Made by a program: the position numbers and the translations under genes
In this document: piece by piece, positions 1 to 12,000 of the stretch
How positions within the stretch are numbered: position 1 is the stretch's first letter
Layout of the letters: every line of letters begins with the position of its first letter
NCBI GenBank assembly: GCA_004794785.1
Contig: SJOL01005866.1
Coordinates: 273,449 to 337,448 of the forward strand
Source of the DNA: Opisthorchis felineus
Taxonomy: Eukaryota > Platyhelminthes > Trematoda > Opisthorchiida > Opisthorchiidae
Length of the DNA stretch: 64,000 nucleotides
Reading direction: 5' to 3'
Notes under the pieces: generated by a model
The model's database searches: none
What the model was told of the DNA's origin: nothing
Seen by the model: only the letters and a program-made list of their open reading frames with translations

Positions 1-99
1 TGGCAAAACAACTAACACTCAGCGAGCCTCTTTTTCGGATATTCAGCAGCTGTTTATGACACAATTTCGGGTATCTCCTGAGGATTTGAAGCAAATTTG
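1..99 (+). CDS. REPS-like exon A (first half of EH domain, partial)
   Basis: The frame starting at base 2 is open to the donor GTAGGT at 100 and encodes an EH helix ending in PEDLKQIW. It stops two bases into the Trp codon, which the next exon completes. The exon may enter from outside the window, or start after a pyrimidine-rich acceptor at 45-46; both keep the same frame. Confidence 0.7.
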
Positions 100-3000
100 G
101 TAGGTCTCCTCATTCTCTAGTGGTAAAAATTTTGTCCTAGCATCAGTGTCGAACACTAATGTCATGCTGTCGGTGATGATGATGCGATACCTTGTTCCAA
201 GTGCCGCTTTATGTTCATGTCAAAACATTCCATCTTACGTCACTTGATTAATTTTTCCAGACGTTTCTCAGCGGAGTTTTTTTCACTTTTTCATGAGATT
301 AACACTGGTGGGACTTCATGTTTTTACGGTTTGTAGTTCTTCGTTATTCCGCAAACTGCATCCTGTCCACAGACATTCAGTATAACGTGCAGATATCTTT
401 ACTGGAACCAACGAATGTAGCGGTTAACATCCCCACTACTCGACCAAAATACCCAGGGGATAAACAACAGTTGGTATACCTGACAAAACGTTTAGCACAA
501 TACCAAGAGGATATTAGCATCTATCTGGTCGTTTATTTCATTTGACTTTGATTGGAGTTCTACTCTGTCATCTCACAACGACCAGCTTGTGCTCTTAAAT
601 TACGGGTTTTGAAGAGAGTATCATACCACAGCATGTTCGTTATATGTCCCAATCGATTGCTTCAACCCAGTTTACTGTGCACTTTCTCGTCTTGCTGCCC
701 AGCCCGCCTCAGCTAGACAGCAATGGAATATGGCGTAGGATAGAATGCAGCCATCTACATTACCAGGAATGAAGGCCTTAGTACTCGACTCTCAGTGCAA
801 CTATTCGTACTGCTGCGGAAACGAAAGTAAATGGGATCCATAAAAATCCAAGGAATACACCTACCTGAATGCCACAAAAGGGTGAAGCCAGTAGTAGGCC
901 GTCAACTTTTAATCAATTTCATAATTGGTGTCATGTTTCACGTCCATCAAGTTTGGTCACTGAGTAAAACATGAGTTTCGTAGTCCTGTGCCTAACCGGA
1001 ACAGGATGCTTTTGGATTTTCTTATTGTAAGTTATCCACTATGGTTGAACACCCCGCTCTTCGTGTGGATTGACAGTTGTCATGTCAACTGTAATGTTAA
1101 CCCCTCGGCGAAGTGTGGTTAAACCGTGACTTGTTTTCAATTGCCACTAGCAGCGATTTTAAAGGCATTATGATGCAAGAAGTTTCCATAGTCCAGACAG
1201 GCACAAGTATCTAGTATTTGTGAACGCTGACGTTCGACTCATATGAAAAATCCACGCAATTTTTAATGACGTAAGGCGCCAAGCGTAGTGCGTCACTTCT
1301 CAAGCTGTAGAATGCGAGATTTAATCCATCTCTTCCGAGGTCAACACCATCTAGATCAATCCAGGAAGTTTATAGGCGGTATAATCCATCAAAACGTCAT
1401 TTCTCCGTGTTTTTAGCTGAATGTTGGTTAAGGTGAACGTGTCCGTGCCTGATGCAAACGGTGACCGACGGAATGCCATCAACGGAATAGTAATCACCTG
1501 TGAAGAACGGGAAGAAGCGCATCTTAACTGGTATAATAGTGGCTCATCTCACCCAGTTTACCGATTATTTTTGTCAGTCTTATTCGATATACCCGTTTAT
1601 TCCGGTAATGGAATCATAGCTTGCAAGTACCTTTCAAAGCAACCCCCAGCATCCGATTCACCCATCCAGTTCACCTGTTTAACATGCGCGTGTACCTTTA
1701 GACAGCACCACCCGCTTTGGTGCTCCGGAGAGCATGTTGGCTGGTATTACTTACTGGGGTTTCTCATTCTAGGCTTCATCTCTATGTATGTTTGTGCAGG
1801 CCCACAGTCTACCCGAAACGGAATCCATCGGTTCCAGCGCGAGACAGCTCACTGGTTAAGGCGCGAACTTACTTACCTGAAGGCATGTAGTTCGAACCCG
1901 ACTTCTGCGTCTCGACTGCTCCTGTCTAGGCTTGAGCAACCTGGTAGTATCTCAGCCCTCGTTCTTCCTTCGGGTGACATGGCAGTTGGGCACTGAAAGG
2001 TCGCTACGGCTGAACCAACTACCTAGTGGTTCCGATTCATCTCTGGAAGTTACCACTCTGGATACTTCTTGGTTTCAAGCTTGCACTGGTTCTAGGAATA
2101 ACCTGTGATCACCATTATGCAGGCTAAACTAATTATTGGCCAGTGCTGACTGCCCATTTTTGTGTGTGTACATCAGGTGCGGTTCCAGCTACCCTCTGCG
2201 TACACTGGGTTTCAGCTGTTTAGGTATCTCCATTTAATGTGACACTTATAAGCCTTCAATTGGGTATGCTGTGGATTTTACAGCCGATCCATCTGGTTCA
2301 CTTTCCGGCCTTATTGTATCGGTTTTACACCAGGTAAAGGACGTTCATTTAGATTAAGAACACATGGTTTGATCGAAATCTCAGTAAACACACCTTACTC
2401 AATTCATCCAGTTTTAACAGTTTACTGTTACGTTAAACTATTAATGCCATGGATAGTGACCATACAGTGTCCTGCCACATGATCTAAAAACATGGCTTTC
2501 TTTTCAATGATCCCAATTCATTCCTCTTCCTGAAACAATCACCAAAAATATCTCCCCTGAGCGGGCCTACAAGAGAGTAACCTAAAATAGTCGCTTCTGG
2601 GGCGCACATCTGTTTAGGGTATTGAACTTAGGGTCTGCATATTTAACATGCATAGTACGTGCGCCAGCCAACTCAACCTGCTCTGACTTATCACCGTGGA
2701 CGCACCATTCCGTTGCGTACGCCCCGCAGCCAGCTACCTTTCGCTAGGATTCGCAGACACCGGTGAGCAAAGTATGAAATTGTTTAAAGTCCTCGGATCA
2801 GATTGGCCAAGTTCGGTAAACATAAAGGAAAACCGTCCTTGTAATTGCCTTTTATGGATTAAACATTTTTGACGCAATCAGCAAATCACTTGGACGTGCG
2901 TTTCTCGTGGCCTGATAATGCGCGCATTTGTTGCTGAACAACCACGGTTTATGTAGCTACAAAGGTATGTGCACCAATCTACGAGCTCAAGTTGCTCCTT

Positions 3001-6000
3001 CTCAAGTTTCGGAGATACACTGGAGATTGCAAAACCCTGGACGAAGACTTTACATTTTGTAGGTGCAAACCGCATACCCACGCAAATGGCTGAGGCTGTT
3101 GAGTCATGTCTCCAAACAGGATCACTCAGGAAAACCCGAACTCCCTCTACCTTCTAGGTCAGACTGCTAAGACACAGGCTAGGACTGTAGATTACGAAAT
3201 AACCACTGCGTCTTTCGCAGCCTTTTGCGTCCGACCTTCTGGTCAAAGGTGCAGAACGGGCTCCCTAAAGTTTCTTTCGGCATCAGCAACCGGCAAGTAT
3301 TATTCGCCCTTACAGCTCTTAATTCTTTAAATTCATCGATCATCACCCACAACTTATTCTACCGTTTATTCAAGTATTACTAGGCCGTTTTTCAGCCACC
3401 TAATATTTGTTCCAGCAGGACTAACAGAAAAAGCACTTTGACAAGTCCGAAGCCATTGGCTTCAACGCGTAGGCTCTCCGATTTCTCCACCCTGAGTGTT
3501 ACTAAATGATTCGGCGTCGTTATGCTATTTCCTGTCACCGGTGGACAAAAATCATATCAACTTGGACCAGCAGTCTAGCGCTGGTAAACTGAGCTGGAAC
3601 AAGTTAGTTTACAGACGAGGATATTTCACAAACTGCTCACAATTTCGGTTCAAGTAGGACGTAAGGTTGACAGTAACTCTGAGACTGAGTCTGCCTGTTA
3701 TGCCGCTCGTGGGCTGTCGAAGAGTATTCAGCAACCTTATAAGTAGTGTCCCTTCAAGGGAATATACTGCGACATCTCGAGTATCGTACGGACTAAAACT
3801 TGGCGGCGGTTGTGTAGTACATTCTGTTGAAGAATGTCATAAATAACAGATTCAGCTAGGATTCAGTTGAGTCTCCCGTTAAACCCTAATCAGTGTGCAA
3901 ATGAGTGTATTTCGTGAACGGGGTTCCGTTTGGCTTTTCTAGAGTGGCACACTGGTTTCGGAAGGTTGAGTTGGCACTTGGTTTTTGTCAAAACCGCTAC
4001 TGTTTAGTGTTGCAAAGCTAACTTTGACAGGTCGAAAAGGAAACTCACAGACGGCCTGCGTAGACCAGTATAATATGGGCATCCTGATCAAACTACAGCT
4101 TCAAAATGCCGCACTCAATAATGCCGATGGGAGTTAGCAGGGAGTTAGTTCGCAAACATGCAATGTTTTCAGAAGTATTTGAAAGGGCGATGCAGAGGTT
4201 TCAGGAACTGCTGGCATTACGGATCATTGAGACAATCAATCCAGGCCTGACCCTTTTTTAGGAAGTCAAATCGCGCAACAGGGTGGTTAATTTTCAATCA
4301 AGTGGAAAAGGTTGGTAAATATGTTCACTCACCTTGCTTGTCTGCACACTTAGCACGCATCCGGGTGTTATACCGACAATTTAAACCGTCTGGATGCATG
4401 AAGCCCTAGTTTGGACACATTGCTTTCGAGTGGAGTGATATGATATCCCGTGAAACTAGCACCCAGCCCTACCTTGTTGCAATAATGCTGCCACGATATG
4501 ATAAATTTTTCTAATGGCAGAAGCAACCACCCAGAAGTATATCGGACACGGCAGTGATGTCTACAATAGGCTTGGCTGGTGTGAAAAGACGGTTCGCAGT
4601 GCACTTTAAGGTGGTCTAAGTGAGGGAGCTACCTTCCAAGTGAAGTGATCCGGTCTTTTACTCTGTTTTGTGTGTGGATGATTACAGTAATCTTGTTCCG
4701 CCGGCTGTTTTTTGGATGTCCTAACTATCTTCAATGCTTCTTTCTGATATGTATGGGTGTATTGTAGGAGAATAGTTCCTCAATGGGGAGCAGCTTTCTA
4801 CCGTTCCCAATGAGTGGTCTTTTTTTAGAGGACCGTTCTGTTTACCGAGATCTTATTAATTGCCGCTGTTTTCTTCGTTATATTAAAGTATGAAATAATA
4901 TTATACCATGTGCTACTGTGTATTACTATGTGTAATATGACATATAATATTGTATGATATAAAATATATAGTATGTTTCTCGTTTCTTTGCTCTCGTCTG
5001 AATTTTGCTGAGATAGGAGGGAAAAAGCAGCTTGTTCATTATGACGTGGATGATGGGCTTACGACTCGTAAACAAGCTCCATTATGATACACTAGTGTGT
5101 CGTAGTCATGAATATACATGACTACCGAAAAGATTCATCGCACGCGGAATCCGTTTAAAGCTCGACTAAAATCCCATTATCCAGGTGCAGAAAGCTTCGA
5201 TGTGGCTCTTATAAATCAGCTCTACCACAAAAATACCATTCCAGATATGCATTTGGATACTCTCGAATGTGCCTTATTAAAGGGAGGGGTACCGTGGTAT
5301 GTTTTGTGGTCTGACATGCTAGGACATGAATAGCTGAAGCGTATTTTCCAGATATAGCCGCACTACCTGTCAACGGTGTCTTCTACCTTTGGTGTGGGCT
5401 CCGCTCATCAGATTTTCTGTTTAATCTTCATTTTTTTATTGCCATGCCTAAATTGCTGACTATTCCCTCTATGTTCGTATGGGTTTACCACTAGTGTATT
5501 CACACTGATGACGCTGTGGATGCCTGACTTTTCTCACAGGACCTATATCCGCTTGCACATTTCGTGATCTAAGGTCATGAAACAGAGTTAAAAACAGCTG
5601 GGGCTATGGGCTGAAGGTGCATTCGGTGCATGTGGAGTGTATGAAGCCGCTGACGTAATAGGCACTCTTTGGGTTCTGTTGATGCGGCTCTGTGAGCACA
5701 CAAATGACGTGTTACCAAACCTTGAACTATGACAGTTGCCGTTTCTCTTAGTTTTATGTGGGAACTTCCGTCTTGTCACATGCGTTAATGCCACTATGTC
5801 ATCATTGCTGCTGGCGTTAATTCTGCATGTTTCTCATTTAGACCACCAGGGTCCTCGCTGTCCCGCGTTTTTTAATGGATCTCGCTTACGTTGCCCCTAA
5901 ATCCACGGTGTCTTCACTTTCTCATGTTTTCCCATTAGGCGTCTGGCTGACCTCGATCGTGACAGTTACCTAAACAAGGCTGAGTTCTGTCTCGCCTCCC

Positions 6001-9000
6001 ATCTCGCCCACTTGCATGGAAACAAGGGCTTATCAATCAATGATGCGGTCTCCGCCACAGCTTCCTACATCGCCAAGCACCTGTCGGGTGTGCCAAACTC
6101 TAGTTCCCACACAGCGCGCTCCTTTATCTCCAACGCCCTTTCGCACCGTAGTTTCGCCCACAAACCAGCTAGTGAGTTCGTTTTCACGTAAAAGTGCATC
6201 GAAGTGGAAACGATATAAGCAGTGTTCGGCTAATTGTTTCACTTTCATCTTCCCTCGCGTGCTAGATTTCTGTGGTGCTGATAAGGTGTTTTGGTGCCTG
6301 TTACCAGCACTTTTTAATTTCCGCATGGTATTTTAAAGGTTTGCAGTTTTTCAGTTACTCTATCCCAATTTTTTCATTGTTTTCTCACTATGGGAGCCGG
6401 TCAGTGTGAGAGGTTCCACAGAGCCGGCTTTTACTGCTATTTTACCTCACGCAGACCCGAATTCAGAAATGAGATAGCTAGGGGCATCCGTACTTGAGAT
6501 GCTGGCCGGCGGATAAACCGGCATTGACACCAACACTGTGATTAACATCAGATGGGGCAGCGGAAACCATGGGTCTGGTTGATCAGTAATAGCAAGCCGG
6601 TGGTCGGTAAGGCTCAGTTATACCAGTCACTGTGGTGGTCTGGGACATACAAACGGTATAAATGGGGAACAGAGGACGGAAAAGGTTCGTCAAAAGAACC
6701 AACAAAGTATAGTCAACAAACGCATACTGCGCTGCAAAACATCACAGTCCCAATGTGAGCTAAATCGCTTATTGTTACGTGTATAGTGTGCGCGAACTGC
6801 TGTGCCTTCAGATACGAAGAGACACGGACCAACAGGGAATCACGTGCAGAGTGAAACGACCTCGGACACGTGCCCAGTGAAGTGACCTTGGACTCGTGGC
6901 CAGGTGAGCGGCGGTCTGAAATCCGCCCTAATCGTTCACGTTCGATTCCAGGCAATACCGACTTCCCCTAGCAAGAGGCACCCAGCCACAACGGCAACAA
7001 ACATACAGTTGTGAGCAGACACACGTAGAGCCGGTTGCGACGAGTATGGGACCTAAAGAAGCGGTTACCTGTCTGTCGAAGTTCGTATTGGATAGAAGAG
7101 GGGAACAGGAACAAGAGCGCTGGAAAACACGGGGATATTGGGCTTCTGCTATGTAGCCTGAGACAACTCAAATTCTGGACATTTTGACTCCTGTGAGGAA
7201 TCAACGTTCGCCATGCTATCTTGATTCTTCTATGTTTGCGAACCTCGGCTGTTCATTTTGAGATTAGTTACTATGACAAAGGGTTAGCCGGCAAATTTAC
7301 TGGAGACGCACGTCTCCTTCAATATTGTTTAACGAGACTTACTACTACACACTACAGCTGCCAGTACCTAGAATAGGCGGTGCCCTATTGCTAGCTTGGA
7401 ACCGGAATTTTCCTCCTAGTGAACACAGCGCACGGTCAAGAAGCGAGTGTCCAATATCCGGTGAGACATTTTCCTATTGGTATCTTTTGACAGCGACATC
7501 AACTGGAGTTTACCATTTTTCTTTATATCCTCTGGTGCTTCACATTTTTTTGCTGATCTTACAAACTGGTGATTTTTCATTATTTTCTTCTGTCACTCCA
7601 AGCTAGCATTTAACAGGAAAGAGAAAGCATTCGAAGCCGGCAGTTATGAACCAAAATAGTTTGAGTTAATCGGTAACTGGCGGTTGTCTATGAGCATACG
7701 TACTGAATCTAATGAGAAGGACGAGCTTAGTTTACCTGGTATTTTCCAGAGAAGGAAATGGCCTGCGGTTAACATTAGCGTTTAAATGGTTGTCTTTCCG
7801 AATCACGGGCAGTGGTTCCTTTGCTCATGGGTGAGACCGAAGTCACCACGGAATATCATTAGATGGTCTACAGTACATGACAAGTAATACCTCACCGCAA
7901 ACAAATTTCATTGCCACTTTTGCTTTGCACGTGGCATTTCGTCTTGTTTAGGGGTGCACCCTCCATCTGAACCTTAGTGGCGTTGCCACATCAGTCCCAA
8001 CGACGGCCGGTGCCATTGAATGCTGATATACTTCCGTGAAGCCAACACGAAATGCAGTAAAATGCATTAAGAACCAACGGTATTTTGTTTAGTACAGGAT
8101 TTAAAACGAATTGGGAACTTGTGTTTTTACTGGACACACTTTTGTCTCTCTAAAAATGCAGTCGAATTGGTTGAAAGCCAGCAGCATAGGTCAACCGCGA
8201 CTGATTTTCAGCCAGTGGAAACCGGTGACGCGGAGGACGACTACTCAGTGGCGGAGCAAGATGCATTTGGAGAAACAGCGTTGTTACCCAATCGTGAACC
8301 AGGCGACACAAATCTGTTGGAACATTTTAGCTCTCATTCCAGCCACTCCAGTTCTTCGGCCACCTCCCTTTCCGTTAACTCATCAGATTCCCAAGTTTCT
8401 TCACAGTCCTCCTCAGTCAGCACCTCTTCCTCAAGCGAGGCTGACTCAGATCCTGAAAACCACAAAGATAGTCCTTCAAGATTGGTCGACAGCAAGTCGA
8501 ACTTTAGGAAAGTGAAACACAGGTGCGTTAGTTTTGTGATTTTGTTTGATTCCGCCGCTTTATGACGTTTTGCTTTACCCTCATCACCCACGACTCACTC
8601 ATTGGTTCTACATTCCTAACCAATATATATGTCCCGTTGATATTTGTTAGTATCATCGCTCACCGTTGCCTCAGACAACCGGATGTATTATTCTCTTCTT
8701 TGTCATCATTCGGTTTTCTACATTAAACACCGTCCCCGGTATAACAAACTTCCACACGATGTTCCTAATCGACGGCCAGTGATATCTTTTTTAAGCGAGT
8801 ATAATTGCGCAGCCACTGATCAGACTGTATCAGTGAAGAGCCGATCGTCTTGGGAATGCGGTTATTGAAAGCCTCTAGCCTGTCATGTTGTGTGAATATG
8901 TGCTGTGATTGGGTCACATGCGTAGATATGACTGTCAGGTTCCCTGCTATTTTTTCCTAGCGCAAAGAGCAATAGTGATGCTTCCTGACTCAGTCTGTAC

Positions 9001-12000
9001 ACGAAGAAATAGCCTTCCACTTTATTTCTCGCCATACTTTGTCCGATACATGCGCTCAGCTACTCGCCGTGGTTGTACATAAAACACTGAAAAATTCCTT
9101 ATTTTGCTCATCTTGTTTAGAATCGTCCCATAAATCTCACATGATTTTCTGAAATTAGCATTAAACTAATATGAAGGTCGCCTAACACGTACACTGATTT
9201 TCCTGCGGAGGGAACACCGCGCACAAGTGAACGTCCATCTAGAAAAGCGGTTTGCAAATGGGAACACATTAAGGTTTATCTTCGCTAAAAATCCTCCGCA
9301 GACATGACCATTGCAATTGATTTATGAACATCAGGTCAAGCATTATCCTCAGGTGGGCAAAGACTTATATCGATTACGCCAAGGACTGACCATTTTCACA
9401 CAGCAATTGTCGCTGTGTGAAAACGTTGTCATTGTTCGACTTAATTATACCGTGTTACCTCATCAACTTTAAAAACCGCGCGCTTGCTGTACAGTGGTGA
9501 TAGCTGCCACAGTTTATTTCGCCGATGATTTGGGAAGGCAGAGGTAGATAGGTACGCATTGCAGACGATAGCTGATGTAATTGATGCGTCAATACGGCGG
9601 TGTCAGTGGACTATATATTGGGGTGACCGGAAGGAGAAGCCATGCATTGAAGGCAACAGCTTGGATGCAAGCGTGCTATTGGGCCATGTCTGACAATATC
9701 TCTAACCAATGATGTGTCGCTTTTCGGGATTCCCATTCAGGGAGGTGGTAATGCTCAGTGCAGCTGAGTTTACTGCTAATGGCTTTCATACTTCGTTGCC
9801 AAATCATTGCTTGACCCTTGCCCCCCAGCTCGTTTCCACCTTCACGTGGTTTGCGAAAAGGATTCTGCGAGAAAGTCTGTCAACTAGCATGCGGAGCACG
9901 TGAGCGAACTTGCGCAACCAATGAAATATGATCAGTTCGTTTACCATAGGTGAGTTGTTCTTCCGAGGACCATTCGACGTACTTCAGCGTTACTGATCCG
10001 GTGTTTCCACCAGACCCGAGCAATGCTCCGAAGACACCGATGGTCAAACACGGAAGGCGTTTCAGCGTCCTCAGCACGCAGCGGCCAGGTTTCTGATCCA
10101 TATAACAATACGGAGCGCACCCTAGCATTGTAAACTCGACCGTTGACGGATAAGATACAAGTGATGCAGGTTCACACAAGGTCCTCTGGCCTTCCCAATC
10201 CGGACGGAAATATCGTCTTTGGCCAGACCACCGTGGTACGCCAGTGGGTGATACCCAGAACCTCCCTACTCTTGTTCTTCTGGAGCCAGATGGAGAAAAC
10301 TTGATACAAATGAGTTAAACACGACGGCTTGCCTATCGTTTTCAGTCGCAGAAAGAATAACTTGCTTATTAGCGTAATGAGCAGGACATATCGTACGGCG
10401 GTCCTCTGTTCGGTTAGCGTATTCATCGGTACACCTCGAATACTACTGTGCGTTGAGTTGAAGACTGCCTGAACGGATATGCATAATTCACGCTATTTTT
10501 ATCGCCTTGAAAAATCAAACAGAGAAAGAGTCGAAGTGAGTTTAGAAGTCTACCATGAAGAAGAACGCCTAGAGGATGGCGGGTAGTTTTGAAGTCATGA
10601 AAAGTCGTTGACGCAGTAGTGTCAATTTGTAGCAAGACTCAGCTAGAGTCGGAACACCGAAAGGACAGCCATTGTCCCTCAGTAGATTTGGATGCTTCAC
10701 CTCTGTTCATTTTGGTAGATAACACAACACATGGAAGCAAAGATAGTGATTTTGATCAAAAATCGATGGATGGGGCAATGGAAATTGTTGGAAAAGAGCG
10801 TTTCTGGCATACTAGAATGCTTTCGCACAAGTGTTTTTTGTCGGTATCATAGGTGTTTTGTCTAACATGTAACCACTGCATCGTCTGTATTGTTCAGTTA
10901 ACGTATTTCCTTTTTTTTGTATAACGAACGTATTTTGTGATTTGCGCGCCCCAGCAACCCGTTCTCCAATGTAACTATCGCTAGGCGTGTTAACGCACGA
11001 AAAGGGTTGTTTTTCACTGGTTACGACAATCCATCCAATGCGCAGCATTTTCCTAGCTTTGAAATAATGTGTTGTGTTACGGTTACTACTCGCAGCCCTT
11101 TTGTAAGATTGGGTAAGAACAAAGGGCATTCGGAACCTATGATTCTTGTCAATGATTGATTCATAACGTTTTGATCGAAACGACCGAAGGCAGAGGATCG
11201 CAGACTTCTCCGACTGACGATGCGGAAAACAGGGAACTTAGTTCATGGCTATGACTAATCGACCTGTGATCTTGAGGGAAGGAATGTGTACTTCAAACAG
11301 CCGAGAGACATGGGTAGAAACCGATAGATAAAGCGTCATAGGTTCCCATTTCTTGGTAGCTGCGTCTCTTAGTCACCGAAACATAAGTTTTGCCGTTTTA
11401 TTTCAGGTAACTAACTAAAACCATATTGGCATTAGGCCTTGACAACCGGATACATAAACCAACCACATTGATCGACCGTAGATCTTTCAACAATATGTGG
11501 TTATTACATTGGTATAATCCGTTTCATTTGGGTCGCGCGTTACTAAAATCCGACGGAAGAAGCTGCCTTGGTGTATCAAATCAACCGGAACGTTGTTCAC
11601 TCTTTGCATCCCAAAGCTCTTCCTCTAATACCCTGAGGTTACCGCCAGGTGATCTCTAAATCAGGTGTTAACTTATGAAGCCTATCGTATCCACATCCAC
11701 TTGGGAGTTTCGTCTGGTCACTTGACGTGTGAGAAGGAGCTTCACTTTTCCTCTGAAACATGTGGACAAAATTCACATTGTATTCAGGACACTCCACGAA
11801 AGGTTGCGCTCTTGACAAACCAGAGAATTTTGTGTTACTGAGCAGCTCCTAATTTCAAATGAAGTTTTCCAATTCGGGTTCCCGCAAACGAGCTGTTTTT
11901 TTACTGATTCTAATTTTTTTCTGTGGGACCCTACCTTGGGGTTTCTTTGCGCAAATGAAGTCATTATGTTCACTCCGCGAGTTTTATTCCCGACTCTGCA

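Larger units (their letters stand above)
100..5938. other. First intron in window: repeats, no exon recognised
   Basis: This 5.8-kb intron splits the EH domain between exons A and B. It holds a SINE (1838-2020), a LINE RT fragment (2850-3160, - strand), a repeat shared with 41.8 and 17.6 kb (3651-3925), and an A/T-rich low-complexity patch near 4880-4985. In the rest I see only unconserved short open frames. Two of them, 318-545 and 5118-5333, could not be matched to anything. Confidence 0.6.

Noticed and set aside
1421..1996. 191-codon + strand frame
   Set aside because: Its second half is plain SINE sequence (B box and body) and the first half resembles nothing; chance frame.
6930..6960. 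tRNA-like gttcgattccagg
   Set aside because: No matching A box at a proper distance and no repeat body; too short to support.
8111..8515. 134-codon + strand frame overlapping the Ser-rich exon
   Set aside because: A different frame from the one that fits both splice phases; Pro/Thr-rich shadow of the Ser tract.
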